From Micromonospora kangleipakensis (lineage in GTDB: Bacteria; Actinomycetota; Actinomycetes; Mycobacteriales; Micromonosporaceae), in NCBI RefSeq assembly GCF_004217615.1, contig NZ_SHLD01000001.1:6448001-6512000 (forward strand): a stretch of 64,000 nucleotides of DNA. The letters run 5' to 3'. Below, piece after piece: positions 49,730-59,247 of the stretch. Every line of letters begins with the position of its first letter. Within the stretch, counting starts at the first letter, position 1. The notes beneath the pieces were generated by a model. The model ran no database searches and had not been told where the DNA came from. It saw only the letters and a program-made list of their open reading frames with translations. A program made the translations under genes and the position numbers.

Positions 49730-52700
49730 ATGCGCAGACCGTTCGGCCGCAGGGCCGCCACCCATCTCAGCCTGCTCGCCCTCGTCGGCGCGACGCTCGT
49801 CGCGACGGCGGAGCAGCAGCCGACCCCGGCGCAGGCCGCGCCGGTCCTCACCGCACCGGCCGCCGTCAGCAACGGCATCGAGTACAAGGTGCTCGTCTTC
49901 ACCAAGTCGACCGGCGGCAACGGCGCCGCCACGTCGGCCGGTGTGCAGGCCATCCAGCAGCTCGGGCGTGACCGGCGCTTCACCGTCGAGGTCACCGACG
50001 ACGCCCGGAAGTTCGACGAGCCACACCTGAAGCAGTTCCGCGCGGTGGTCTTCCTGAACACCGCCGGCGACGTGCTGACCGACACCCAGCAGGCCGCCTT
50101 CGAGCAGTACTACCGCGACGGCGGCGGCTTCGTCGGCGTCCACTCGGCGATCGAGGCCGAGCCGGGCTGGTCCTTCCTGACCAACGTGCTCGGCACCCGG
50201 GCCACCACCGCCTCCCCGGTGAGCAAGGCGACAGTCACCGTCGCCGACCGGGTCCACCCCGCCTCCGAGACGCTGCCGCAGCGCTGGACCACCACCGACC
50301 GGTGGTACAACTTCGCGGCCAACGTCCGGGGCGTCTCGCACGTGCTGGCCACGGTGGACGAGAAGACGTACACCGGCGGCACGATGGGCTTCGACCACCC
50401 GGTGACGTGGTGCAAGGACTACCAGGGCGGCCGGTCGTTCTACACCGGGCTCGGGGCCACCGCGGAGAGCTTCGCCAGCACCGACCTGCGCGCCCACCTC
50501 GGCGGCGCGATCCAGTGGGCGGCCGGGGTGACCGACGGCGACTGCGGCGCGACCGTGCTGGCCAACTACCAGATGACGGTGGTCGGGGCGCAGCCCAACG
50601 TCAACGAGCCGATCGGCTTCGACGTGCTCCCCGACGGCCGGGTGATCCAGACCGACCGGCGCGGCGGCGTACGCCTGCACGACCCGGAGAGCAACGAGAC
50701 CACCGTGCTGGCGCAGATCCCCGTCTACACCCACAGCGAGGACGGGATGTACGGCCCGGCGATCGACCGGGACTTCGCCACCAACAAGTGGGTCTACCTC
50801 TACTACGCGCCCCCGCTGGACACCCCCACCGGAGGCGCGCCGACCACCAGCACCGACCCGACGGCGTGGGACCAGTGGAAGGGCTACTTCCAGCTCTCCC
50901 GGTTCAAGTTCGTGGACGGGGAGACGCCCTCGCTGGACCTGGCCACCGAGCAGAAGATCCTGCAGGTGCCGGTGGACCGGGGCGCCTGCTGCCACGTGGC
51001 CGGGGACATCACGTTCGACTCGAAGAACAACCTCTGGCTGGTCACCGGGGACGACACTCCGGCCGGCGGCGGCGGGTCCGGTGGCTTCTCGCCGCACAAC
51101 GACTCGGTCAGCGCCACCGGGGTCTACCAGGCGCCCTTCGTGGACGCCCGGCGCAGCTCGGCCAACACCAACGACCTGCGCGGCAAGATCCTGCGCATCT
51201 CGGTGGGGGCGGACGGGTCGTACACCGTGCCGTCGGGGAACCTCTTCCCGGCGGGCACCGCGAAGACCCGGCCGGAGATCTACGCGATGGGCTTCCGGAA
51301 CCCGTTCCGGATCACCGTCGACAAGAACGACGTCGCCTACATCACCGACTACTCCCCGGACTCCTCGACCGCACAGGTCGGTCGCGGGCCGGCGGGCACC
51401 GGCCGGATGATGGTGGTCGACAAGCCGGCGAACTACGGCTGGCCGATGTGCGTGCAGCCGAACCTGCCGTACATCGAGATGAACTGGACCACCACGCCGA
51501 TCTCGCCGGTCGCGCCCTTCGACTGCGCGGCGCCGAAGAACACCTCCCGGCACAACACCGGCCTGACCGACCTGCCGAAGGTGGAGAAGTCCGAGCTGTG
51601 GTACTCGTTCCAGGCGCCGACCCCGTGCCCGGAGTCGTACCTGTCGACGCCCACGCAGACCTGTCCGGTGCTCTTCCCGGAGCTCGGCACGGGCGGCGTC
51701 GGCCCGCACGGCGCGGCGAAGTACGACTTCGACCCGGAGCTGAGGTCGGAGACGAAGTTCCCCGAGTACTACGACGGCGCGATCTTCTTCGGCGAGTTCA
51801 CCCGGGACACCCTCAAGGAGATCCGGCTGGACGACAAGGGTGACATCCTGAAGATCAACAACGTGCTGAACTGCGGCCAGGCGCCCACCACGCCGACCAA
51901 GCCGTTCCTCTGCGACAACCCGATGGACATGCGCTGGGGCGCGGACGGCAACTTCTACCTGCTCACGTACGGCGACGGGTTCTTCAACATCAACCCGGAC
52001 GCGGCGATGCTGAAGTTCAGCTACGTCAAGGGCCTGCGGGCGCCGACCGCCGTCCTGAACGCGACGCCCACCAACGGCATCGCGCCACTGACGGTCTCGT
52101 TCTCCAGCGAGGGCTCGAAGGACCCGGACCCGGCCGACTCGATCTCGTTCGCCTGGGACTTCGACGGCAACGGCACCACCGACTCGATCGACCCGAACCC
52201 GACGTACACCTACACCGCCAACGGCGTCTACACCGCCCGCCTGACGGTGACCGACTCCAGCGGCAAGACCGCGTCGGCGAACACCACCATCACCGTCGGC
52301 AACACCGCGCCGACCGTCACCGTCACCACCCCGCTCGAGGGTGGCTTCTTCAGCTGGGGCGACGACATCCCGTGGTCGGTGACCGTCACCGACCCCGAGG
52401 ACGGGCCGGTCGACTGCGCCAAGGTCGAGGTGACCTTCGTCCTCGGCCACGACCAGCACGGCCACGGCGAGGCCAACCAGTTCGGCTGCTCCGGGGTGCT
52501 GCCCACGGACGCCGACGACGCCTCGCACGGCGGCTACATCTACGGCGTGGTGAGCGCGTCGTACACCGACAACGGGGCGAACGGGCAGCCGGCACTGACC
52601 ACGGTGGACCAGCAGATCATCCAGGCCAAGCGGCAGGAGGTCGAGTTCGCCACCGACGAGTCCGGCACCACGGTGGGCACCAGCGCCGACACCGGCGGCG

Positions 52701-53062
52701 GGCAGCAGCGCGGCAGTCTCGACCCGGGCGACTGGGTCGCGATCAACAACACCGTGAACCTGACGAACATGCAGTCGGTGACGCTGCGGACCTCCGGTGG
52801 CAGCGCGGCCACCGCCGGGCAGCCCCGGTTCGGCGTCGAGCTCCGGCTCGACTCCCCCACCGGCCCGCTGCTGACCACCGCCACGGTCAACGCGACCAGC
52901 GGCAACAACGCCTTCACCACCACCACCGTGCCGATCACCGACCCGGGCGGCACGCACCGGCTCTACCTGGTCTTCACCACCGTTCCCGGCGGCCCGACCA
53001 GCGGCTTCGGCAACCTCAACTGGGTCGAGTTCACCGGGCAGGGCATCGGCGTCACCCCGTGA
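49730..53062 (+). CDS. secreted ThuA / sugar-dehydrogenase-propeller / PKD protein
   Basis: A 1110-residue exported multidomain protein. A signal peptide ends near residue 37. Residues ~50-265 are a ThuA trehalose-utilisation-like domain (YKVLVFTKSTG, FVGVHSAIEAEPGW). Residues ~285-745 are a six-bladed glucose/sorbosone-dehydrogenase propeller (IGFDVLPDGRVIQTDRRGGV, LRGKILRISVGADGSYTVPS, EIYAMGFRNPFRITVD). Residues ~750-835 form a PKD domain (ISFAWDFDGNGTTDSIDPNP), and the last ~150 residues a CBM6-like beta domain. It likely binds and oxidises or processes a glycan outside the cell. ATG 49730 follows a GAGCGAGG ribosome site. Confidence 0.9.
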   Translation: MRRPFGRRAATHLSLLALVGATLVATAEQQPTPAQAAPVLTAPAAVSNGIEYKVLVFTKSTGGNGAATSAGVQAIQQLGRDRRFTVEVTDDARKFDEPHLKQFRAVVFLNTAGDVLTDTQQAAFEQYYRDGGGFVGVHSAIEAEPGWSFLTNVLGTRATTASPVSKATVTVADRVHPASETLPQRWTTTDRWYNFAANVRGVSHVLATVDEKTYTGGTMGFDHPVTWCKDYQGGRSFYTGLGATAESFASTDLRAHLGGAIQWAAGVTDGDCGATVLANYQMTVVGAQPNVNEPIGFDVLPDGRVIQTDRRGGVRLHDPESNETTVLAQIPVYTHSEDGMYGPAIDRDFATNKWVYLYYAPPLDTPTGGAPTTSTDPTAWDQWKGYFQLSRFKFVDGETPSLDLATEQKILQVPVDRGACCHVAGDITFDSKNNLWLVTGDDTPAGGGGSGGFSPHNDSVSATGVYQAPFVDARRSSANTNDLRGKILRISVGADGSYTVPSGNLFPAGTAKTRPEIYAMGFRNPFRITVDKNDVAYITDYSPDSSTAQVGRGPAGTGRMMVVDKPANYGWPMCVQPNLPYIEMNWTTTPISPVAPFDCAAPKNTSRHNTGLTDLPKVEKSELWYSFQAPTPCPESYLSTPTQTCPVLFPELGTGGVGPHGAAKYDFDPELRSETKFPEYYDGAIFFGEFTRDTLKEIRLDDKGDILKINNVLNCGQAPTTPTKPFLCDNPMDMRWGADGNFYLLTYGDGFFNINPDAAMLKFSYVKGLRAPTAVLNATPTNGIAPLTVSFSSEGSKDPDPADSISFAWDFDGNGTTDSIDPNPTYTYTANGVYTARLTVTDSSGKTASANTTITVGNTAPTVTVTTPLEGGFFSWGDDIPWSVTVTDPEDGPVDCAKVEVTFVLGHDQHGHGEANQFGCSGVLPTDADDASHGGYIYGVVSASYTDNGANGQPALTTVDQQIIQAKRQEVEFATDESGTTVGTSADTGGGQQRGSLDPGDWVAINNTVNLTNMQSVTLRTSGGSAATAGQPRFGVELRLDSPTGPLLTTATVNATSGNNAFTTTTVPITDPGGTHRLYLVFTTVPGGPTSGFGNLNWVEFTGQGIGVTP

Positions 53063-53070
53063 CGACCGCC

Positions 53071-53103
53071 CCGGGTGGGGCCGCCGCCAGCGGCCTCACC
53101 CGG
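53071..53103 (+). terminator. intercistronic hairpin
   Basis: CCGGGTGGGGCCGC (53071-53084) pairs with GCGGCCTCACCCGG (53090-53103), 14 positions with one G-U pair and a CGCCA loop. It lies between the ThuA-domain gene and the sugar-isomerase gene. It may terminate part of the transcripts or stabilise the first message. Confidence 0.7.
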
Positions 53104-53147
53104 CACCAACCAACCATCACCAGTCAGCATGGAAAGGCAGCCAGGAC

Positions 53148-54221
53148 ATGACCGACACACAGCAAGGCATGAGCCGCCGCCGGATGCTCGGCACCGTCGC
53201 CGGGGCCGCCGGCGCGGTCGCCGTCGGCGCCGCCGGCTGGGCGCCCTCCGCCGCCGCGGAGGGCAACAGCCTTCTGATCCCCACCGGCAAGCGCGGCATC
53301 ATCCTGTACAGCGTCCGGGACCGGATCGGCGCCGCGCCGGACGCCTCCGGCGTGCCGTACGGCTTCGAGCGGGTGCTCGCCCGCCTCACCGAGATCGGCT
53401 ACCACGAGGTCGAGTTCGCCGGCTACACCCAGCACACCTCGATCCTGGGCCGGCAGATCACTCCGGAGGAGATCCGCAAGATCCTGGACGACAACGGACT
53501 GCGGGCGAACGGATCGCACGCCTCCATCCCGGGCACGGTCACCCCGGACACCATCGCCACGTTCGAGCGGACGCTGGACACCGCCGAGATCCTCGGCATG
53601 ACGCACATCGGCACCGGCAGCGACCCGACCGGCAGCAACTACAAGGCCGACTGGGACGCCGCCGCGGACCGGTGGAACACGTTCGGCGAGATGGCCGCCG
53701 CCCGCGGGCTGAAGCTCTACACGCACAACCACGACGCGGCGTACAACTTCCTGCTGGACAGCGGGCCGCTGGACGCACTGGGCCGGCCGACCCGGTCCTC
53801 CGGCGTCCGGAAGCTGGAGTACTTCTTCGGGCTGACCAACCCGGAGTGGGTCTGGTTCGAGATGGACATCTACTGGGCGCACGTGGCGCAGTACCGGTAC
53901 CGCAGCTACGTCGACCCGGACGGCGTGACGCAGACGAACGTCTTCGACCCGCTGGCCACGGTGGCGGCCCGGACCACGCGCTTCCCGCTGTTCCACGCCA
54001 AGGACGGCGCGTTCAACCCGGCCAACTCCGCCGGCTACGACATGGTGCCGCTCGGCGAGGGCGACATCGACTACGGCACCTTCTTCGCCAACATGGGCGC
54101 GAAGGGCTACCACAACCCGATGTGGGAGCAGGACAACGCGCCCGGCGGCACCGCCGACCCGGGCCGGTCGCTGCGCTACGCGGAGGTCAGCTACCAGCAC
54201 ATGTCGGGTCTGCGGGGCTGA
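53148..54221 (+). CDS. Tat-exported sugar phosphate isomerase/epimerase-family protein
   Basis: A 357-residue TIM-barrel protein of the xylose-isomerase-like/AP-endonuclease-2 superfamily. A twin-arginine signal (MSRRRMLGTVAGAAGAVAVG) marks it for folded export, unusual because most relatives are cytosolic. Metal-site residues are suggested by GYHEVEFAGY, LKLYTHNHDAAY, VWFEMDIYWAHVA and FPLFHAKD. It probably isomerises or epimerises a sugar or keto-sugar outside the membrane, alongside the secreted propeller protein encoded upstream. ATG 53148 is preceded by AAGGCAGCCAGGAC. Confidence 0.88.
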   Translation: MTDTQQGMSRRRMLGTVAGAAGAVAVGAAGWAPSAAAEGNSLLIPTGKRGIILYSVRDRIGAAPDASGVPYGFERVLARLTEIGYHEVEFAGYTQHTSILGRQITPEEIRKILDDNGLRANGSHASIPGTVTPDTIATFERTLDTAEILGMTHIGTGSDPTGSNYKADWDAAADRWNTFGEMAAARGLKLYTHNHDAAYNFLLDSGPLDALGRPTRSSGVRKLEYFFGLTNPEWVWFEMDIYWAHVAQYRYRSYVDPDGVTQTNVFDPLATVAARTTRFPLFHAKDGAFNPANSAGYDMVPLGEGDIDYGTFFANMGAKGYHNPMWEQDNAPGGTADPGRSLRYAEVSYQHMSGLRG

Positions 54222-54242
54222 CGGACCCGACCGGTGGCACCA

Positions 54243-54274
54243 GGGGCCGCGTCCGGGAGACCGGGCGCGGCCCC
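54243..54274 (+). terminator. terminator before the ROK gene
   Basis: GGGGCCGCG (54243-54251) pairs with CGCGGCCCC (54266-54274); CCGG/CCGG closes the inner part over GAGA. It lies 21 bases past the isomerase stop. Confidence 0.8.
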
Positions 54275-54320
54275 CTCGCGTCACGCCTCGTGACGCCGGT
54301 GTGGCAGATTTCGGAGTGAG

Positions 54321-55514
54321 GTGATCGCGATGACGTTGATCGGACCGGAGAACCCGGACCAGGCGCGGCTGCTGCGCCTGCTGCGCGACGACGGCCCCCG
54401 CTCGCGGGTCGAGCTGGCCGACGCCCTGGGACTGAACCGGACCCGGTTCGTCGCGGAGGTGGACCGGCTGACCGCCCAGGGCCTGGTGGAGACGGCCGGG
54501 CCGGCCGCGTCCCGGGGCGGTCGCCGCTCCTCCCTGCTCCGGGTCGCCGGGCAGGTCCGCTTCGGTGCGGTGGCCGTCGGCGCCGGGCGGCTCGACGTCG
54601 CGCTGACCGACGGCGAGCTGACCGTGCTCTCCCGCCTCGGCGAGCCGGTCGACGTCCGGGTCGGCCCGGAGGCGGTCGTCAGCCGCGCCGTCGAGCTGCT
54701 CGGCAAGCTCCGCGCCGAGGCGGGGCTGTCCCGGTTGACCGGGGTGGGCGTGGCCCTGCCCGCGCCGGTCGCGGTGCGGGAGGGATCCCCGGTCTCCTCG
54801 CCCGCCCTGCCGGGCTGGCACCAGTTCCCCGTCCGCGACACGATCGCCGCCGAGCTGGGCTGCCCGGTGCAGGTGGACAACGACGCCAACGTCATGGCGC
54901 TGGGTGAGCTGCACGCCGGCACCGGCCGGGCGTTCGACGACTTTCTCTACGTCAAGCTCGGCAGCGCCATCGGCTGCGGGCTGGTGCTGGGCGGCGCGCT
55001 CTACCGGGGCGCGACCAGCGGGGCCGGCGACATCGGGCATCTGCGGCTGACCGACGAGGGCCCGCTCTGCGCCTGCGGCAACACCGGCTGCGTGGAGGCG
55101 TACTGCGGGGACGCCGCCCTGGTCCGGGAGGCGCTGGCCGCCGTGCACGACGGCCGGTCGGCGGCGCTCGGCGACCGGGTGGCGGAGGCCGGGACGCTGA
55201 CCGCGACCGACGTCGCGCGGGCGGCGACGGCCGGCGATCCGACCGCGCAGACCCTGGTCCGTGGCGGCGCCCGCCGGTTGGGGCAGGTGCTGGTCGGCCT
55301 GGTCAGCTTCTTCAACCCGGCCATCGTGATCATCGGAGGCGCCGCCCCCGGCGTCGGCCCGATCCTCCTCGCCGAGATCCGCGGGGTGGTCTACCGGCGC
55401 TCCACCCCGCTCGCCACCGGCAGCATGCCGATCGTCCTGTCCGACCTGGACGACCGGGCATGCCTGGTCGGCGCGGCCCGCCTGATCAGCGACCAGGTCT
55501 TCGCGGCCCGCTGA
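54321..55514 (+). CDS. ROK-family transcriptional regulator
   Basis: A 397-residue repressor. An N-terminal winged helix (RLLRDDGPRSRVELADALGL, then NRTRFVAEVDRLTAQGLV) is joined to a sugar-kinase-like ROK domain with VQVDNDANVMALGELHAG and the structural zinc site CACGNTGCVEAYCG. Such proteins (NagC/XylR type) leave DNA on binding a sugar or sugar phosphate. The start is GTG 54321 with GGAG upstream; ATG 54330 is an alternative. It probably represses the preceding secreted-sugar genes through the repeat at 49543. Confidence 0.92.
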   Translation: MIAMTLIGPENPDQARLLRLLRDDGPRSRVELADALGLNRTRFVAEVDRLTAQGLVETAGPAASRGGRRSSLLRVAGQVRFGAVAVGAGRLDVALTDGELTVLSRLGEPVDVRVGPEAVVSRAVELLGKLRAEAGLSRLTGVGVALPAPVAVREGSPVSSPALPGWHQFPVRDTIAAELGCPVQVDNDANVMALGELHAGTGRAFDDFLYVKLGSAIGCGLVLGGALYRGATSGAGDIGHLRLTDEGPLCACGNTGCVEAYCGDAALVREALAAVHDGRSAALGDRVAEAGTLTATDVARAATAGDPTAQTLVRGGARRLGQVLVGLVSFFNPAIVIIGGAAPGVGPILLAEIRGVVYRRSTPLATGSMPIVLSDLDDRACLVGAARLISDQVFAAR

Positions 55515-55663
55515 CCCGGGGTGGGCGATGCTCGGTCCGACCACACGGGGGCGCGGCGCCAGGGTCCGCCCACGTGGGCACGCGGCGCTCGGTCCGGCCG
55601 CGCCCAGGTCCCGGCAGCGGGCGTCGGCCAGGCGGCCGGCGGGAGTCAGCCACCGGCGCGGAC

Positions 55664-55791
55664 GCTACCAACCTGATGACGTGGATGAGTCACCGTGCCG
55701 GGCCGGCCGGCCGTCCCGCGCCCGGGCGCTCGGCGCGCGTCGTTGGCGGGGCGGGCTCGCGATGAATCATCTGCGTCATCAGGTTCGTAGC
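55664..55791. repeat. 29-bp imperfect inverted repeat, 70-bp spacer
   Basis: Arms 55664-55692 (GCTACCAACCTGATGACG, then TGGATGAGTCA) and 55763-55791 match in reverse complement in 25 of 29 positions. They lie between the convergent ROK and isomerase genes. The spacer is plain GC-rich sequence. The element could be a small non-autonomous mobile element, a recombination site or a long bidirectional terminator. The rest of the 55515-55856 gap has no gene. Confidence 0.65.
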
Positions 55792-55856
55792 TGCCGACCG
55801 GGGCATCTGCCGACAGCCACGCCGGGGCCGGCCCCGCCGGCCCCGGGCGGCGCGGG

Positions 55857-56867
55857 TCAGTCCCGGTTGCTGCTGAACGCGGCGTCGAAGGCCGCCGCCG
55901 GGGCGTCGAAGGCGAGCCGGCGGACGAACTGGAGCGCCTCGGGCGCGCCGACCAGCCGGTCCATGCCGGCGTCCTCCCACTCGATCGAGATCGGGCCGGT
56001 GTACCCGATCGCGTTCAACGCCCGGAAGCAGTCCTCCCAGGGCACGTCCCCGTGGCCGGTGGAGACGAAGTCCCAGCCCCGGCGCAGGTCCGCCCAGGGC
56101 AGGTGGGAGGAGAGCCGGCCGCGCCGGCCGTCGCCGGTGCGGACCTTCGCGTCCTTGCAGTCGACGTGGTAGATCCGGTCGGCGAAGTCGAAGATGAAGT
56201 TGACCGGGTCCAGCTCCTGCCAGACGAAGTGCGACGGGTCCCAGTTCAGCCCGAACGCCGGGCGGTGGCGGATCGCCTCCAGGGCCCGCTTGGTGGTCCA
56301 GTAGTCGTAGGCGATCTCGCTGGGGTGCACCTCGTGGGCGAAGCGGACCCCCACCTCGTCGAAGACGTCCAGGATCGGGTTCCACCGGTCGGCGAAGTCC
56401 TGGTAGCCGCGTTCGATCATGGCCGGGGGCACCGGCGGGAACATCGCCAGGGTGTGCCAGATCGACGAGCCGGTGAAGCCGACCACGGTCTTGACGCCCA
56501 GCTTCGCCGCCGCCCGGGCGGTGTCCTTGATCTCCTCGGCGGCGCGCCGGCGTACCCCCTCGGGCTCGCCGTCGCCCCAGATCCGCGCGGGCAGGATGTC
56601 CCGGTGCCGCTCGTCGATCGGGTGGTCGCAGACCGCCTGCCCGACCAGGTGGTTGGAGATGGCGAAGACCTGCAGGTTGTGCTTGGCGAGCATGGCCCGC
56701 TTCCGGTCGACGTACGACTCGTCGGCGAGGGCCTTGTCGACCTCGAAGTGGTCGCCCCAGCAGGCGATCTCCAGGCCGTCGTAGCCCCATTCGGCGGCGA
56801 GCCGGCAGACCTCGTCGAACGGAAGGTCGGCCCACTGGCCGGTGAAGAGCGTGATGGGTCGCGCCAT
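55857..56867 (-). CDS. sugar phosphate isomerase/epimerase-family protein (cytosolic)
   Basis: A 336-residue TIM-barrel of the IolE/xylose-isomerase-like superfamily without signal peptide. Metal-ligand candidates are Glu in [14 protein letters not shown], Glu/His in [14 protein letters not shown], Asp/His in [15 protein letters not shown] and Glu in [13 protein letters not shown]. It is a plausible partner of the sugar locus on the other strand, handling the imported or oxidised sugar. ATG 56867 has GGAGAAGGA upstream. The 56868-57128 gap before it probably holds its promoter; no clear boxes were found. Confidence 0.88.
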   Translation of the reverse strand: MARPITLFTGQWADLPFDEVCRLAAEWGYDGLEIACWGDHFEVDKALADESYVDRKRAMLAKHNLQVFAISNHLVGQAVCDHPIDERHRDILPARIWGDGEPEGVRRRAAEEIKDTARAAAKLGVKTVVGFTGSSIWHTLAMFPPVPPAMIERGYQDFADRWNPILDVFDEVGVRFAHEVHPSEIAYDYWTTKRALEAIRHRPAFGLNWDPSHFVWQELDPVNFIFDFADRIYHVDCKDAKVRTGDGRRGRLSSHLPWADLRRGWDFVSTGHGDVPWEDCFRALNAIGYTGPISIEWEDAGMDRLVGAPEALQFVRRLAFDAPAAAFDAAFSSNRD

Positions 56868-57128
56868 TGTCCTTCTCCCCTGTCGTGATGGGGGATTCCG
56901 TAGCGGACCGGGGCGAGGGCGACCGGGTACGGGCGGCCCCGACGGAGCACCGGTGGGCGCGGGTCCGCGCCTGGGCCCGACGGGTTGCGCCTCCCGTCGG
57001 GTCACCGGCCACCTCGCGGTCGCCGCCCTCACTCTAGGTCGGCGCGGACCGTCGGGGAAGGCCCGGCGGCGGCGGGCAGGCGCACCGGTCCACGCCGGGC
57101 CGGGTCGTCCGCAGCGGCACCCGGACGG

Positions 57129-58082
57129 TCATTCGGCCTCCTCCTCGGGGGCGGGCAGCTCGGCCCGGACCAGCCAGCCGCCGCCCGGACGCGGCCCGGC
57201 GGAGAAGACGCCACCGACGGTCTCGGCCCGCTCCCGCATGCCGACCAGCCCCGGCCCGGCCCCGACCCCGCGTGCCGCGGCGGGCGCGCCCTCGTCGCGT
57301 ACCTCGATGGTGACGCCCTCGGGGTCGTAGCGCAGGCGGACCGCGACGGCCGCGCCCGGAGCGTGCTTGTGCGCGTTGGTCAGCGACTCCTGGATGATCC
57401 GGTACGCGGCCACGTCGACGGCGCTGGGCAGCGGCCGGGGCTGCCCGGCGACCGTCCAGCGCACCGGCTGCCCGGTGCTGAACCCCTCCATCAGGGCGTC
57501 GAGCCGGTTGAGGCTGGGCGCCGGTTCAGTGGGCGCGTGGGTCTCCTCCTCACGGGTCTGCTCGGCCCGGCAGGCCCGGTCCTCCAGCACCGCCACGTAT
57601 GCCCGCCGGCTGCGCACCGCGTCGCCGACGGCGACCGCGACGCCGAACCAGAGCAGCAGCACCACGACGGCCGGATCCAGCCACGGCACATCGAGGGTGA
57701 GCGTCGCCGCCGCGCCGAGCAGGAGGGCGCTCGCCGCGGTAGCGAGGAACGCGGTGCGCCGGTCGGTGCGCGTGGCGACCGTGTACGCGGCGATCGCCAC
57801 CGTGATCACGAACGGGCCGCGCACCTGGTGGGTGAGGAGCGCGAGCACCACGGCGGCCAACGTCAGGCCGAGCACCGGCAGCGGGTACCGGCGGCGGACC
57901 GCGAGCGCGGCGCAGCCGACGAACGCCAGCAGCACCGCTCCGGCGGTGAGCGGGTCCCGGGGCGGGCCGCCCGGCGGGTTCACCGGCAGCAGGCTGACCG
58001 CGAAGAGCAGCGCGGCCAGCAGCGCGTCGGCGGCGGTCGGGTAGGCCCACGCGACCCGACGCCACTCGGCGAGGCGTTCCAT
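57129..58082 (-). CDS. histidine-kinase-like protein lacking the phospho-acceptor domain
   Basis: A 317-residue membrane protein. Four to five helices (residues ~18-170) are followed by the coiled linker CRAEQTREEE. The sequence then goes directly to NRLDALMEGFSTGQPV and the HATPase_c domain (QESLTNAHKHAP N-box, VEVRDEGAP-type G1 loop, GPGLVGMRERA G2 loop). The ~70-residue HisKA_3 segment with the ARELHD-type His, always present in related NarL-type kinases, is missing although the frame is intact. No response regulator gene is adjacent. It may be a broken kinase or an ATP-binding sensor working in another way. Confidence 0.8.
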   Translation of the reverse strand: MERLAEWRRVAWAYPTAADALLAALLFAVSLLPVNPPGGPPRDPLTAGAVLLAFVGCAALAVRRRYPLPVLGLTLAAVVLALLTHQVRGPFVITVAIAAYTVATRTDRRTAFLATAASALLLGAAATLTLDVPWLDPAVVVLLLWFGVAVAVGDAVRSRRAYVAVLEDRACRAEQTREEETHAPTEPAPSLNRLDALMEGFSTGQPVRWTVAGQPRPLPSAVDVAAYRIIQESLTNAHKHAPGAAVAVRLRYDPEGVTIEVRDEGAPAAARGVGAGPGLVGMRERAETVGGVFSAGPRPGGGWLVRAELPAPEEEAE

Positions 58083-58179
58083 GCGGTCAAGGTACGGCAG
58101 CCGGCCCGGCCGGGACCGCGCGCGTCCGTGGTCGGGCCGGCGCGTCGCCGGACCGGTCGGGGCGCTCAGCGGGTTGCGG

Positions 58180-59247
58180 TCAGTGCCGGCGGTACAGCGC
58201 GCGGGCCGCCAGCTCCGCGAGCGCCGACCGCGCCGGCTCCGCCAGGGCCTGCCGGTCCAGCGCGGCCCGCGCCTGCGCCGCGCGTACCCGGATCATCCGC
58301 TCCACCTGCTCGCGGGCCCCGGTGGCCTCGATGACCTCGCGCAGCTCGGCCGCGCCGGCCGCGTCCAGCGCCGGGTTGCCGAAGAGGGCCCGCAGCCGGG
58401 CCGACCCCGCCGGGTCGGCGGCGGCCCGGGTCAACGCCATCAGCACCGTGGGCTTGCCCTCGCGCAGGTCGTCCACGGTGGACTTGCCGGTGACGGCCGG
58501 GTCGCCGAAGACCCCGAGCAGGTCGTCACGGAGCTGGAAGGCGTCGCCGAGCGGGTCGGCGAACTCCGCCAGCGCGTTCACCGCGGCCGGATCCGCGCCG
58601 GCCAGGGCCGCGCCCATCTGCAACGGCCGGGTCACCGTGTACCGGGCGGTCTTCATCCGGATCACGGTCAACGCCGTCGCGACCGAGCCGTCACCGACGG
58701 CCGAGACCAGGTCGAGGTACTCCCCCGCGATCACCTCGGCGCGCATCAGCGCGAAGATCGCGTACCCCCGGCGCAGCTGCTCGGCGCCGAGCCCGCAGCC
58801 GTGGAACATCTCCTGCGCCCAGGCGGCGCAGAGGTTCCCGCAGAGCAGGGCGGCGTCACGCCCGTACGCCGCCGGGTCGCCCCGCCAGGACGACCGGGCG
58901 TGCAGGTCGGCGAAGTGCCGGTGCACCGTGGGCTGGCCGCGCCGGCGGTCGCTGCCGTCCAGGATGTCGTCGTGGATCAGCGCGAAGGCGTGGAAGAGCT
59001 CCAGCGCCGCCGCCGCGCCCACGATCGATGGCCCGTCCGGCCCGCCGAAACCCCGCCAACCCCAGTAGCAGAAGAGGGGCCGCAGCCGCTTGCCGCCGGC
59101 CAGGACGAACCGGTGCAGGGCGGCGTGCACGACCCCCGGAACGGCGTCCGACCGACCCGGCCCCTGCCGGTGCAGGAACGCCGCGAGCTCCGCGTCGAAA
59201 CGCTCCCGCAGCAGGGTCGGGTCGGTCGGTACGACGGTTACGGTCAT
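58180..59247 (-). CDS. polyprenyl (geranylgeranyl-type) diphosphate synthase
   Basis: A 355-residue trans-isoprenyl diphosphate synthase that extends allylic diphosphates with isopentenyl diphosphate. The first Asp-rich motif is DDILD (residues 93-97) in LIHDDILDGSDRRRGQPTVH, the lysine/glycine motif GGKRLRP is at 51-57 and the second Asp-rich motif is QLRDDLLGVFGDP. Chain length is probably C15-C25 by resemblance to actinobacterial GGPP synthases. ATG 59247 overlaps the upstream stop (ATGA), which ties it to the ebo operon and suggests a prenylated product or carrier. Confidence 0.92.
   Translation of the reverse strand: MTVTVVPTDPTLLRERFDAELAAFLHRQGPGRSDAVPGVVHAALHRFVLAGGKRLRPLFCYWGWRGFGGPDGPSIVGAAAALELFHAFALIHDDILDGSDRRRGQPTVHRHFADLHARSSWRGDPAAYGRDAALLCGNLCAAWAQEMFHGCGLGAEQLRRGYAIFALMRAEVIAGEYLDLVSAVGDGSVATALTVIRMKTARYTVTRPLQMGAALAGADPAAVNALAEFADPLGDAFQLRDDLLGVFGDPAVTGKSTVDDLREGKPTVLMALTRAAADPAGSARLRALFGNPALDAAGAAELREVIEATGAREQVERMIRVRAAQARAALDRQALAEPARSALAELAARALYRRH

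Noticed and set aside
53124..55544. An 806-codon minus-strand frame opposite the isomerase and ROK genes
   Set aside because: No domain, and it spans two well-supported genes and a terminator.
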